Below are positions 10,841-23,215 of a DNA stretch of 64,000 bases, one piece after another. The stretch is from the NCBI GenBank assembly GCA_963693085.1, contig OY856414.1:262536001-262600000 (forward strand), written 5' to 3'. The translations under genes and the position numbers were made by a program. Position 1 is the stretch's first letter. Each line of letters begins with the position of its first letter. This DNA comes from Alisma plantago-aquatica. Taxonomy: Eukaryota; Streptophyta; Magnoliopsida; Alismatales; Alismataceae. The notes beneath the pieces were generated by a model. That model did not search any database, was not told the DNA's origin, and saw only the letters and a program-made list of their open reading frames with translations.

Positions 10841-11551
10841 ATGCCTCCATATGAAGCTTTGTACGAGAGACCATGTCGGTCCCCACTTCACTGGGATGAT
10901 GTGGGTGAGAGGACCCTGTTGAGGTCAGATGAGCTCCAAGTGTATGCTGATAAAGTTGCTTTGATCAAGAAAAGGCTGAAGAGAGCCCAAGATCACCAGA
11001 AGTCATATGCTGATGCAAAGCGGACTGATGTGCATTTCACTGTTGGAGAGCATGTGTTTTTGAAAATCCGACCGATCCGAGCTATAGCTAAGAACAGAGG
11101 AAAGCTGAGTCCCTAATACGTGGGTTCGTTTGAGGTGTTAGAATGGATTGGTGAAGCTACATATCGTTTGGCGTTACCCCCTCAATATAGCATGATGCAT
11201 GATGTGTTTCACATGTCCAATATGAAGCGATATGTGCAAGATCTGAGCCATGTGCTGAGCATTGAACCTATTGAGCTTCAAGGGAAGCTGACTTATCCTG
11301 AGACACCTTTGTGGATTCTAGATACCAAGGTGAAAGAGCTCAGATGCAAGAATATAGAGATGGTAAAGGTTCTTTGGAGGCACCCTGGAGAGGATGAGGC
11401 CACATGGGAGCTGAAGGCGGGCATGGAGAAAGCATATCCTGATTGTTTGTTTGATTGCTTGAAATTTGAGGGCAAAATTCCTATAAGGAGGGGAGGATGT
11501 TATAACCTCAAATTTCCTAAGTATGTAATGAAAGGTGTAATTCTATTTTAA
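10841..11551 (+). pseudogene. Integrase C-terminus with chromodomain
   Basis: Continues integrase in a third frame, with one TAA at 11114-11116. The GPY/F-like module (VGSFEVLEWIGEATYRLALP) is followed by a chromodomain-type segment at about 11320-11430 (VKVLWRHPGEDEATWEL). In chromoviruses this module is thought to steer insertion to chromatin with particular histone marks. The frame crosses the polypurine tract and ends 54 bp inside the 3' LTR, as is usual for Tekay-type elements. Confidence 0.88.
11485..11497 (+). other. Polypurine tract of the chromovirus
   Basis: AAGGAGGGGAGGA immediately before the LTR start TGTTATAACC. It primes plus-strand DNA synthesis. Confidence 0.85.
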
Positions 11552-14296
11552 AGAATAAATGAAATCTATTTTTGATTTGTGATGGATTTCATATAAAATG
11601 GCCTTAATTGATTGACAATGGGCTTTGTTGGCCATTGAGCCCAATTGAAAAGAAAGGAGAAATAAAAAGGAAAAGGATTTAATTAATAAAAGGAAAATAT
11701 GTGAAATAGACATAAATAAGAGGATAAAGGAAAATAGATATTCCCCAATATGGGAATTCATGCCTTTAGGATTTCTTGAGGTCCAAGGGACTCAAGATGA
11801 CAAGATAATGGCAAAGGGAAAAGAAATACTAATAAATTTTGGATTAATTGATGGATAACTTGGGAGGGAAGGAAACCTTCTCATCCAATGGAATTGTTTC
11901 TTAAATTTAATAAATAGCTAGATAATGTCAATATGAAATTTTACTTAAAATTTGAGATAAAAAGGAGCTATGGTTTAGGAGATATGATTTTCTCAAGTTA
12001 TCTCCAAAATATGGAATTATTTTGCAAATAGGAATAAGATTTTCCTTTTTGTTATCCAACACTTGTCACTCATCATCTAGTCCCACACGGACTGGGACTC
12101 TGCCGAGTTGCAGAGGGTTTTTCCCTCTTAGATTCCTCATGATCCAAAGCATTTGCAAACTAGCTGTTGTTTCCTTCGAGTCCAGGAGGGTAAATCGAAG
12201 AGAAGCATCCCTACTTTGTAGGGGTTTGATCGCTGTTTAAGAGAGTCCCTGATTCAACATGGATCTGCCTCTGACCCTATATATAGGGGAGGGTTTGTGG
12301 GGGAACCAACACACAAACTCAAAAACCCACAACCTTTGGAGAGCTACAAGGAGCGATTTCATGTGATCAAACCTGACCTTCCCCCTCGTCTACCCAGTTT
12401 GCCTCGCCGGAGTCCGGCAAGTTGGAGGCGGTGCTACCATGACTAGGATGAGCAATTGAAGGTCTCACCAGGTTCGGTGAGGGACGACAAAGCCTTCTGG
12501 ATCCTGACCTTGCTCATAGGTGGCCAATATCCCAGAGTCAACCGCAAGGTTGACCATCGCAACAACAAGCAAAGTCGCGAGGTTGAAGAAGAAGAAGACC
12601 CTGTGAAATTACCTGAGTGCCCTCCTGTCTCCTTCTATCCAGGTAAGAAAATTTTGGTCCTTCTAAACTTAAATCAAAGATAGGCGTATGATTCCTGAGC
12701 CGTAGGATGCCGCGTGGTCCAGCGGACCATTGATCAAACGATCCTCATTTTTAGGGGTTTCAAATAAATTAGTAAAAAGGATTTTCATTACAACAATCAT
12801 ATCTTTTGCTAGAAAACTCAGATGAGGAAAGTTTAAACATGAAAATTGATCAAAAAAATATGAGGAATAAGTTAAAAATTGTTTGGAAACCTAAATCAAT
12901 ATCTTTTTGTAAAAGTGTATAATTTTGATGGAAAAAGTATTAATTTGTGGTTAGAAACCCTAATTGATGATAAAGGGGTAGTTTTAATAGTGCAAATAAG
13001 TTAATTCGAGTATGGTTAACTTGTTTAATGATAAAGATGAATCTTAACCTATTTTGCAGATGACATTGCAAGATTTAAGGTTTTTAACCTAATATGATGG
13101 TTAATATACTTAGAAACCCTAAATAGGAGAAAAAGGAAAGAAAAGTGCTTGTAATCCGAAATTAGGGTTTCATGTTGCTAAAAGATGATCTTTGGATCTT
13201 TTGTGATAGAAGGATGAGATAATTAGGATTTGTGAGTAATTTTATAAAATTAGGGTTTAATATAATAAAAATGAAGTGAAACCCTAACTGTAATCAAAAC
13301 CCTAAAAAGGTCTAGTAACCCTAGGAAACAACTAGGATTAATAGATAATGATGGCATGATTTATGATAGGAAAATTGGATGCCTATTTCAGGATCAACTT
13401 GGGTGTGCTTGCTTGGTTTCTTGATTGGTTGAATTATTTCTACATTAAAGTCATCTTGAAAGGTATGTGGTTAATTATGGTTAATCGCATTAGTTTCCTA
13501 AGGGTTTTTCATATGGTTAATCACATTGAATGCAACCTATCAGTTTGGATGTTCATACTTGCAAATTATAAAGTCACTATGATTATCACAATTGTATTAT
13601 ACATGTGTATTCTTGCACCTACATGCCACCCTGATGGATGATGCAAAAAGGTCAAGTCCAGGAGGGAAGACCAATGGGCATCATGAGATGTGACCCCATA
13701 CACCAAGCTCGGGAATGAGAAGGTGGTCTATGTTGCATGACTAATGGGCACCATGAGGGGTGACCCCAATCACCAAGCTCGGGATTGAGAAGGTGGCCTT
13801 AGGTCAATGGCAAAAGAGAAACCCTAGAGGGGGTACTCCAGGGTTAGGGAAAAAGTGGTGGAGAATGACACATTGAAAATGTAAATTGGCTTGTTAATTA
13901 TCTTGATTGTGATAATTAGTTTGTTATCCATATTTGTGAAATTTTGGTTGTCCCCACATATCGGCATATTCTTATATGCTGACCGACATTTTGTTTGTCG
14001 GCGTTTTAGGTACAACCATTGGAATGAACAAACAGTAAAGTGACACATTATGAAAATAAGAAATAAAGCGTAAGGAGGATTAGATAGAAGAGATTCAAGC
14101 GGTGGATAGAAATAGATTTCCAAAGTTTTTAAAAGGTATGCAAAGTTTTATTTTATACCAGATTTCAGTTTAGTTAGTAGAATTTCATAATTATTACTGA
14201 TTATTTGCCAAACCTTTGATCTGATTTATTGGGATAACGGCTCTGACCTCTTGGTCTCCCTTAAGTGGGGGTTACTGGGAGGCAAGGGTCATTACA
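11498..14296 (+). repeat. 3' LTR of the chromovirus (about 2.8 kb)
   Basis: Starts TGTTAT after the polypurine tract and ends ATTACA at 14296, matching the 5' LTR end. It contains a TATA box at 12278-12285 and the 70-bp duplication at 13670-13809. Because the 5' LTR start is missing, target-site duplication (right flank tagaa) cannot be tested. The 12241-14296 part aligns with the 5' LTR with many point differences, so the insertion is not recent. Confidence 0.92.
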
Positions 14297-16060
14297 TAGA
14301 ACTTCATGCTTAATGGGTTGTTGAGAGTTTGACCATAGCTAGAGTGTATCTTTCTCTACAATAATACATGTTTCTTATGACTTGAAAGAGGAATAAAAAA
14401 TGGCCTAATCAATTGTCAATAGTTAGTGATCAATGTCTTCTGAGAGTTATTGACCAAAAATTGCATGTTCTATGATGATGAAAACTTGACCTCCTCTTTC
14501 TATAATTAACTTGAATCTTAAAGTTACTTTATTTTTATTTTTAGTTTGATAACACCAGTTTAATAAGTCACTCTAATTTTTGATTAGTCTAGATAATTTG
14601 ATAAAGTGTTAAACTTCCTCACTCTTTCTGGCATCGATCCTAAAGTGCTACATTGACATTGTTCTCTTGTGGGAAATTGAGGTTGTGTAGATTTTCTTAG
14701 GCCTATGTTTTGATCAATTGAGATCCGAGATCCAAGTCTCGTTAAAATTTCAACATTGCTTTTCGGGAGAAATAGAAATGTATCAAAACCAAGTCTGGCT
14801 AGACTAGGAAAACCTTACACTATAGTTTTATATTAGTATATGTATACATTTTTTTGTCTTTTATTTTGATTTACCAATGATTCTTTATTTATATCTAATT
14901 CATATCTACATGTGTGCTGATCTCTGTAATTTTTTTCCTTTTAAGGTGCCACTTGCATGAGACAATATTTTAGCAAAATGAATCTCTTACATATAGATCT
15001 AGAGATTGAGCCCACCTAGACCACATTCGACGTGATAAAAAGCAAGGATCATCTAAGATGGTGAGAGAGGAAATTCTTTGTGACTATTCCATATCCACCA
15101 TTGACCACATCCCAATGGGGTCGTCAAGCTGGGTATCAAGACTAACACCTTTGAAATTACGTCAAACCTCATCCAGATGATCCAACAAAATTGGTAGGAT
15201 GTAATGACCAATGAAGACCCAAATGAGCATATCCTTTACTTCATCAATCTATGTACACGATTATTGATGTACCAATCACCTCTCTTCATGTCTATGTATT
15301 AAAAATTTCTCTATGAGATTGGGCACATTATTGGTACAAACAATATCCTCACAAACAACATAAATAGATGGGAGGAGCTCATCAAGTGTCTCTCATCAAT
15401 TTCTTACCGTAAAGCTTCACCACATATTAGAGGAAGAAAATCACAAAACTTAAGCAAGGGAAGAGTATATGAATCTAAAAATCTTGGGAGATATTCAAAG
15501 AGATGGAATGAAAATGTTCTAACCATGTCTCAGAAAAATGACTTGTCTTATATGATTTCTACAATAGGCTTGAAATCCTACAAAGAAATTCCTAGACACA
15601 ACAACTAGTGGAAGTCTACTACAAAAACATATAAAAATGACAAAAAGATAATCGAGAACATGGTCAATAAGCATGGCTATTTGGGAGGAGACAAGAAATT
15701 AGTTCTTCTTGTGAACAATGTTGCAAAGTCTGATTCCATTACACATGCAAAGCTTTACTAGATGATAGATTTCGTGAAGAAGTTATCTCTTATCAAAAGG
15801 TCCCATAGGGAGAACCCAAAGTCATACTTCAAACATGACACTACAATGACTTTTAGAAGTTTAAAGCTTTCATGGATGAACGAAATACAATCAATGCCCA
15901 AGTATCTCAAGTGCTTGTCAAACATGATACAATCCTAAAGAATCTAAAAGGTTTACCAAGTCCCTTATGGGGATAATGTGTAAGGAGTGGAATCCCAGAG
16001 GGGAACCACTTCCTACTAAAAATTTGAACAATAGAACCTCCAGTCCAAAAAAACTAAAAG
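14297..16060 (+). pseudogene. Eroded Athila-like 5' end and gag
   Basis: At 14746-14770 a degenerate 'aattt..attgc...cggga' sequence resembles the tRNA-Asp primer site that follows Athila LTRs. From about 15120 a Gag-like reading appears (TNEDPNEHILYFINLCTR ... RWEELIKCL), similar in layout to the Gag core of the element at 59120. It is broken by stops and shifts. The 14297-14745 part may be U5 remains; nothing else is recognised there. Confidence 0.5.
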
Positions 16061-16099
16061 ATATGTTGGAGTAGATGTAAAATTTTCAAATCTTATTTA

Positions 16100-18733
16100 T
16101 GGTATACAAAACAACCAAAGTGTAGCAGTGATATAAAAAAATTGACTATATTCAATTTATCATAAGATTATAAAAGAACATCTTAAACTTACATGTAAAG
16201 GAACATCATAAGGATCCATGTAGAGGGAAATCTAAACCACATCAAGAATGTCTCCAAGATTTAACTCCTTAAGCTAGGTTCATAACTTTATACCATGTCC
16301 TCCATATCCTTCACCTAGGGTTGGAAGCATAACCTAGCAAGAAGAGAAAAATAAAAGACATCAGCAAAGATTGGTATGTGCATACTAAAAAAGTAAATTG
16401 AGCAATGTTATGAAACAAAGGACAACAAATAAATAGAAGCTTCCCATAGAAAAGAAAAGTCACCCAAGTGGGTATCGAGAGAAAAGAATCACAATAAAGA
16501 AGATACTTACCGTAAAACAACATAAAAGATTGTGCCATATATACATCCACTACCATGGTGGGAAATGAAGCACATATCAAGAAAGTAGGGCACACACCCC
16601 ACAATCATCATCAATAACCCACATGCATGTGAGATAAGCATAGCCCTAGAACAATATAAAAATAAAGTCGGCCAAGCCTCATAAACAACCTGATAGAGAT
16701 GGCGCATAAAACTCCCAAATATATATACAAAGTGGGCCAAATCTCATAAATTTGAAACCTGGGTAGGGGCCACCTCCATCCCAAAAATATAATAAGGGAA
16801 CATAACCCAAAAACCAATGCAATTATACTACTCTAGTGCTACTGAATCACATATCATGTTAAATGTAGAGGCAAGTAGAAAGTATAGTCAGATTATATAA
16901 AGTAGTCACCATAAAAGTGACCAACATATACATCCACCTCACAAGTGGGCAAAAGACATCACATGTCAACATATAAAGTTCCATCATGAACCAAAGAATA
17001 TGAAAAGAGTACAAAATAATATCCATGATCACAAGATCAATAACAAATAAGGTAGTTCACATGAACCATGATTTTCAAAAGAAAAGACATTGTGTGTAGG
17101 CTAATGTCCATAGGACCAAGAGAAAGAAGAAAGTAGGATAATTGCTCAATAAGAATAGTTGGGGATGCAAACATATCTCAACTTCAGAGTCCAAAGTCAA
17201 AAGTCACTTCTAGATCCAAGTCTAGGTCTCCAAAGATCCTATTAAAATGTATATAGATTTTGAGTCAATTTCATATACATTATTCAAACCCTAAAAACCA
17301 CCTTTTTATTAATGTGTGAATTAGGTTATTAAAACTTTTCCACATTTTAGTTTATGTTATTATGAGTCCAAAACATGTTTTATTATATTTTTCTGACTTA
17401 TAAATATTTAGTTATGAATTTACAAGTTATTATCCAATTAAGTTAATCCATTGATATCCACTTTTATTTGAACATCAGAATTAGATGAAAAGATTAGTAC
17501 CAAAAGATAGATCAAATTTTTATCATTTTATTGACTATTTATGAATATTTTTCTGATCAGTGTAGAATTAGTTATTGATTTTACAAAATCAACCAATAGA
17601 AAATCAAAGAAAAGCCAAGTCAGCAAACCGAATGCAAGAGAAAGAGAAGTGTGAGAGAGGCCACGTGGTATGAGCTGGCCCACTCAGAGCCGCCGAACTC
17701 AGCAGACCACTAGAACACATCAGCGAGCCGCGAAGAAAGAAAAGTTAGGTGAAAGTACCAAACTACCCCTAGACTTTAAAACAAAGGCAAGGGAAAGAGA
17801 GGAGGGCAGAGAAGTAAACACACATGGGGCTTTGTTCCCCCGTGAGCACCACGTGAAACTAGAACATAGCAAGTGAATCTTCGAGCCCCAGGTCAAGATC
17901 CAGGGGAAACCAAGCGATGAAAGCTAAAGGAACATTGTTCCCCAGGTGCCGACGACCCCAACAAGCCTTGGCACAGGCGCAACGACCTACGATATCTCTA
18001 GTTAGAGCTTTCGCCATCACTGAGAAAATAGGACAATGATAGAGGGTTGAGGAACAACCAAACTAATTATGGAGGAAGAACGTACCTCGAAACCAAAGCC
18101 CGAAACCAAAAAGCCCAGTGACAAGTCGAGTAGGAACCCGTCAATTAAAGCAAAGGTAAAAAATAAGTAGAAAGAGGTGAAACCACCGTACCTTCAAATC
18201 GAACAAGCAAAGGACTCTAGAAGCTTGCCCATGCCACCAGGAGTAGAACCCAACCTCGAGAAGCCACTGCCAAGGCTAGATGACCATTGCTGAGGTCGCC
18301 GTCGCTGAACCAAGAAGCCCGACTGGGGGAAGAAGGCAACATGGTACTCAGGATCAAAAGGGAAAATACAGACGATTGTTGTGAGTTCGAGGGTCATGTG
18401 GGAGAGGGGTATTTATAGGGATTTCCCAGGGTTCACCACAGAAACTCCAAGATAAGAAATCAAAGGATGATTGGGAAAGTCCCTCGTCGATCGGACGATT
18501 GGGTGAAGGAAACCCAGGGAAAAAAGGGATCCCTAGAAGAGAAAAATCGAGGTTAAGGTGAAAATCAAAATAGAAAGAAATGAGAAGGAAAGAAGAAGAA
18601 GAAAATCATGCGCAAAAACACAGTTTACTGTAGCCAAAAAAGAACAATCCGACTGGAGGTAGGAGATAACCCTCCTTCGTCGGATCTGATCCAATGACCA
18701 CAAAGAAACCCGACATAAGTGGGCCGCGTGACA
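16100..18733 (-). mobile_element. Possible chromovirus-like LTR on the minus strand
   Basis: Read on the minus strand, the segment begins TGTCACGCGG and carries CCCTATAAATACC (TATA at 18410-18417). A GC-richer R-like stretch with 'gaaggtac' follows, and then a long AT-rich tail containing 'ctgatcagaaaaatat', which resembles a phrase in the chromovirus LTRs (near 4858). No primer site or second copy was found. The small frames in this segment have no recognisable content. Confidence 0.3.
18410..18417 (-). promoter_or_regulatory. TATA box on the minus strand
   Basis: TATAAATA read on the minus strand inside CCCTATAAATACCCC, with a GC-richer leader downstream. Likely promoter of the putative minus-strand LTR. 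Confidence 0.4.
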
Positions 18734-20460
18734 ACCCAACTTTAAGAAAATCGAAAAAATAAAACATGATAGAGATATATTAAATTAAAATAAAGTGACA
18801 TTAAATTAATGCTTTAGTTTTCTCTTTCCTTAATTAAGAGTTCTAGCCTTATCCAAATTAAATGAAAATTTGCATATAGGTGCAGTTAGACATGTAGATT
18901 CCGATCATGGAGTAAGATTTTCCTTTTATGCATTTATTATTCAAAACTTAGTTTCTCTCCTCATGCATTAATGACATTAGGATTATCCAAATTAGGTGAA
19001 ACTTCAACTATAATTTATATTTAATGTGTTGGATATGAATTTTCCATCAATTTTATATTTTGGAGTTGTTTATACATTTATTTAATATTTTGAAGGTTCT
19101 ACACACTTTGTCTCTCCTGATTTCATCTTTTAATCAAACGTTTCCCAAATTGGATGAAAATTCACCCAAAGGCTATATTTACTATGTAGAATATGAATCC
19201 AAGGTTATTTTCCTCTTTTAGAGTCATTTAATATTTTATTTCATATTTTGAGAAAAACTCACATCTTCTCTTTTCAAATTAAATTAAATTAATTATCATT
19301 ATGTGAATAATGTCAAACTTGACTCCCAAGGCAATTGGGACTCAAGGAACACGATTATTAACTTAGATTCCAATTTTGAGATTTCTTTTAATGGGTTATG
19401 TCACAATTAATATTTGTGGCCATTATTATCACACTATTTCATTATTATCAATATTGCTTATTCCATTATGTTCCATAACTTAATATTATTACCAAAAGAA
19501 TTTTGTGTGATTATTTCATATAATTCATTTTTACCTTATGTGACATATTTTATGTGTCTATTATTAGCCTAAGACTAATGTGAGAGCATTAGGTTACATT
19601 AGAGTGATTTATACATGCATTGTCTTATTAGGATTATACTAAACATCATCTAGATCTAAATCATAACCTTGTTTGGCTAAGACCAAAAGATCAAACTTCT
19701 AGGGTGGGGTTGAAGATCCGGTACATTAAAAAATGTACCAATTTTTTTTCATCCATTTAACACATTCAAGCCCAATTTTTTTGATGTAAAACAATAATCA
19801 ACAAGAGAAATGCAAGGTCATTAATACCAGGATGGGTAGGAAACCTACTAAGGTGACACTTGAGAATGGAAGGAATGACAAGACAAAGAATGATTACACC
19901 AAACGAAGACAATGATAAGGACTCTCTAGTAGATATTGATGAGGCTCATGATAAGAACCAAAGAGCAAAGTCTCATCACACATAAACCTACTAGAAGCAC
20001 ATTCCTTTCCTCAAGTGACTAGTGGAGTCTCATCCCGGTAAGCAACTCACAAATTTCATTGGATTCCTAAATAAGCTTCATCTCAACATTCCTTCCATGG
20101 ATGGAATTCTCGAGATTCCTACGTAATCAAAGGTCCTCAAGGAGTTGTTGACAACACTAATACATTTTGATCTCTGGTGTCACTTTTCTTAACATCAATT
20201 TTCTCAGAAAACTGACACTAAAGACATATGATGTTAGTTAAGTAAGCAAAAATGTCAGAGGTGGTCATCTTGTTATTTAGGCAAAAATATGGTAACCACT
20301 TTAATTTTAACGTGGGGTTCTTGACTAATAACCCATGTCACATATAGCCCGCAAAACTCACTTTCCTAGAAAATTTTCAATTAAGCACATGCCACGTTGG
20401 CTGATAAGGAACTACTGAAGAAACCCTTACCACGAAAATAAATTTACCTCCAAAAAGTTT
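18734..20460. other. AT-rich non-coding DNA
   Basis: No coding signal. It holds a small inverted repeat GGTACATT/AATGTACC (19720-19739). Near 20178-20215 'gtgtcac...aaaactgacac' resembles CACTA subterminal repeats, too weakly for an assignment. Confidence 0.4.
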
Positions 20461-21010
20461 ATTGATGCAGCCCTATTTAGGGATTCATATTGTGTCCTTT
20501 TTGTACTTTAATCACATCTAAATATGTTAGAATAGATGTTATTTCCCCTAATAAACAGTTCAAAATCAAATGCAATTATGGATGTTCTTTGCATGTTTCA
20601 GGTACTTGGACCATGCTTTGGAAGCACAAGAGAGAAGAAGGAGGATGTAAGGGTACCTCCACTCTTAGAGGATCCTAAGGAAGGTCTAAGAGCTTCCTCG
20701 ACCTACCCCTAGTGGCCAATGGTTGACTTAGAACAAATGACTTTGAGGATTTCCAAAGTGTAAGGAAAAGAACCCAACATGGTCACGGTGTCACGTAACA
20801 ACTGTGCTACCAACAAAGAATTTACAGTTAAAATCCAAGTCGAGAAGTAGCTACACCAAAGTTACCAAGATAGACATAAATATCTTATCTATTTTATTTG
20901 AAAAGAGTTTATTAATTTCATTTATAATTCCTTATATTTGCAAATGAAAATGTAAGGATTTTTTATTTTGGGAAATTTTACAAAAGAAATTTTACAAACA
21001 ACCTCTAATA

Positions 21011-21039
21011 GGCCGTGTTAAAGATCCGCCAACACGGCC
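21011..21039. repeat. Inverted repeat GGCCGTGTT / AACACGGCC
   Basis: Perfect 9-bp arms at 21011-21019 and 21031-21039 with an 11-nt spacer. The right arm belongs to the AACACGGCCATG word family that recurs at 23512-23790 beyond the Cassandra insertion. Confidence 0.6.
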
Positions 21040-21056
21040 ATGCCAAAGAGACCCCA

Positions 21057-21347
21057 TGTAAGGCCTGGGCCCACTGTCCAAGGCTCTAGTAGAGTTTTAG
21101 GAATGACGCCTGGCACCACATACCGCCACTAGCCTTAACTGCACACTTTTTCATCACTCATGCACAAGTCAGGGTTAACTTCCTGACTTGTCACCCATCC
21201 TAGTACTACTCCAAGCTGAGCACGCTTAACTATGAAGTTCTTTAGTGATGGGCTCTCGGAAAAGGAGGTGTACCTTGGTGATATAGGTAGTCCCATCATT
21301 CCTCATACATTCTTTTTATCTGAGGCCTGAAATCCTGGGATGTTACA
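21057..21347 (-). repeat. Cassandra LTR A (291 bp)
   Basis: Leftmost LTR, so the 3'-most in transcription sense. Its outer end is mutated (plus strand TGTAAG instead of TGTAAC); its inner end is GTTACA. Confidence 0.85.
21190..21293 (-). ncRNA. 5S-rRNA-like segment in LTR A
   Basis: On the minus strand it contains AGTTAAGCGTGC (box A region) and AGTAGTACTAGGATGGGTGAC (box C region), matching the pol III internal promoter of plant 5S genes. The first third is diverged, so it is not a functional rRNA. Confidence 0.8.
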
Positions 21348-21599
21348 ATATCCCCCAATTAGACTCTTAACGTCCTCATCAAGGCTCAACTATATGGACT
21401 CATAATATTTCTCCATTTCAGTGAAGACCCAGAATGACCCATGGACACCCAGCTCCCGATCACGGAATACCAGTGCAAGGGGGATGACATCACCATGGAC
21501 AACCCTTTCCTACATGCTTGGACCACATGACTCAAGACTAGCATGTCACATGCCCATGTGGGCCCCACATACTGGAGGGGTTATGGCTTTGATACCATT
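21348..21599 (-). other. Cassandra internal domain 1
   Basis: Non-coding. The primer-site copy (21585-21597 on plus strand) has one change (GGCTTTGATACCA). The polypurine copy at 21348 is also altered, so this is the most diverged unit. Confidence 0.8.
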
Positions 21600-21882
21600 T
21601 GTAAAGCATGGGCCCACTTCCCAAGGTTCTAGTAGAGTTTTAGGAATGACGACTGGCCCCACATACCACCACTTAGCGTGCTTTTTCATCACTCATGTGC
21701 AAGTTGGGGTTAACTTCCCGACTGGTCACCCATCCTAGTAGTACTCTAAGCTGAGCACGCTTAACTATGTAGTTCTTTAGTGATGGGTTCCGTGAAAAGG
21801 AGGTGCACCTTGGTGATATGGGTAGTCCAATCATTCCTTATAAGATCTTTTTATCTGAGGCCTCACATCTAGGGACGTTACA
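21600..21882 (-). repeat. Cassandra LTR B (283 bp)
   Basis: The shortest copy, lacking part of the 'agccttaactgca' segment present in the others. Plus-strand ends TGTAAA...GTTACA. Confidence 0.85.
21725..21828 (-). ncRNA. 5S-rRNA-like segment in LTR B
   Basis: Same layout as in LTR A, but the box C region has local changes (minus strand AGAGTACTACTAGGATGGGTG). Box A is kept. Confidence 0.75.
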
Positions 21883-22133
21883 ATCTCCCCCACTTAGACC
21901 CTTGAGTCCTCGTCAAGGCTCAACTATATGGCCTCATAATATTTCCCCATTTCAGTGCAGATGTAGAGTGGCCCATGAACACCCAACTCCCGATCACGGA
22001 ATACCAGCACAAGGGTGGCTACATCATCATGGACAACCCTTTCCTACATGCCTGGACCACATGGCTCAAGACTAGCATGTCACATACCCATGTGGGTCCC
22101 ACCTATTGGAGGGGTTATGGCTCTGATACCATT
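21883..22133 (-). other. Cassandra internal domain 2
   Basis: Non-coding. Intact primer-site copy at 22119-22131 (GGCTCTGATACCA on plus strand) and polypurine copy ATCTCCCCCACTTAGA at 21883-21898. Confidence 0.85.
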
Positions 22134-22423
22134 TGTAACAACTGGGCCCACTTCCCTAGGCTCTAGTAGAGCTTCATGAATGACGAATGGCCCCAAAGAC
22201 CACTACTAGCCTTAACTGTATGCTTTTTCCTCACTCATGCACAAGCCGAGGTAAACTTCCCGACTGGTCACCCATCCTAGTACTACTCCAAGCTGAGCAC
22301 GCTTAACTATGCAGTTCTTTAGTGATGGGATCTCGGAAAAGGAGATGCACCTTGGTGATATGGGTAGTCCAATCATCCTTTTAAGATCATGTTATCCAAT
22401 GCCTCAAATCCTGGGACGTTACA
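22134..22423 (-). repeat. Cassandra LTR C (290 bp)
   Basis: Plus-strand ends TGTAAC...GTTACA, a perfect 6-bp inverted pair. I count about 12 differences from LTR D over 290 bp. Confidence 0.9.
22267..22370 (-). ncRNA. 5S-rRNA-like segment in LTR C
   Basis: Box A and box C regions are kept on the minus strand. Confidence 0.8.
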
Positions 22424-22674
22424 ATCTCCCCCACTTAGACTCTTGACATCCTCATCAAGGCTCAATATACATCCTCATAATCTCTTCCCCATTTTAGTGT
22501 AGACCCAGAATGTCCCATGGACACCCAACTCCTGATCATGAAATACCAGCACAAGGGTGGCTACATCACCATGGATAGTCCTTTTCTACAAGCCTAGACT
22601 GTTCGACTCAAGACTGGCATGCCACATGCTTTGTGGGCCCCACCTACTGGAGGGGTTATGGCTCTGATACCATT
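22424..22674 (-). other. Cassandra internal domain 3
   Basis: Non-coding, nearly identical to internal domain 4. Primer-site copy at 22660-22672. Confidence 0.85.
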
Positions 22675-22964
22675 TGTAACAACTGGACCCACTACCCTAG
22701 GCTCTAGTAGAGCTTCAGGAATGACGACTGACCCCAAAGATCACCACTAGCCTTAACTGCATGCTTTTTCCTCACTCATGCGCAAGCCGAGGTAAACTTC
22801 CCGACTGGTCACCCATCCTAGTACTACTCCAAGCTGAGCATGCTTAACTATGCAGTTCTTTAGTGATGGGATCTCGGAAAAAGAGATGCACCTTGGTGAT
22901 ATGGGTAGTCCAATCATCCTTTTAAGATCATGTTATCCAAGGCCTCAAATCCTGGGACGTTACA
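22675..22964 (-). repeat. Cassandra LTR D (290 bp)
   Basis: Ends as in LTR C. Together with internal domains 3 and 4 it belongs to the most recently duplicated part of the array. Confidence 0.9.
22808..22911 (-). ncRNA. 5S-rRNA-like segment in LTR D
   Basis: Box C is kept. Box A has one change (minus strand AGTTAAGCATGC). Confidence 0.8.
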
Positions 22965-23215
22965 ATCTCCCCCACTTAGACTCTTGACGTCCTCATCAAG
23001 GCTCAATATACATCCTCATAATCTCTTCCCCATTTTAGTGTAGACCCGGAATGGCCCATGGACACCCAACTCCTGATCATGAAATACCAGCGCAAGGGTG
23101 GCTACATCACCATGGATAGTCCTTTCCTACAAGCCTAGACCGTTCGACTCAAGACTGGCATGCCACATGCTTTGTGGGCCCCACCTACTGGAGGGGTTAT
23201 GGCTCTGATACCATT
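22965..23215 (-). other. Cassandra internal domain 4
   Basis: Non-coding. Primer-site copy at 23201-23213. It is the internal domain next to the 5'-most LTR in transcription sense. Confidence 0.85.

Larger units (their letters stand above)
4241..14296 (+). mobile_element. Ty3/Gypsy chromovirus, Tekay/Del type
   Basis: Two directly repeated LTRs flank an internal region that reads gag, protease, reverse transcriptase, RNase H, integrase, chromodomain. Primer-binding site (6308-6319) and polypurine tract (11485-11497) are in the expected places. The chromodomain after integrase and the initiator-Met primer site are family features of Tekay/Del chromoviruses. The 5' LTR lacks its first ~740 bp. 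The polyprotein has many stops and several frame changes, so the copy cannot move by itself. Confidence 0.9.

Noticed and set aside
16311..16817. Three overlapping minus-strand ORFs rich in Phe, Leu and Cys
   Set aside because: Hydrophobic composition comes from AT-rich DNA. Overlapping frames with no family resemblance.
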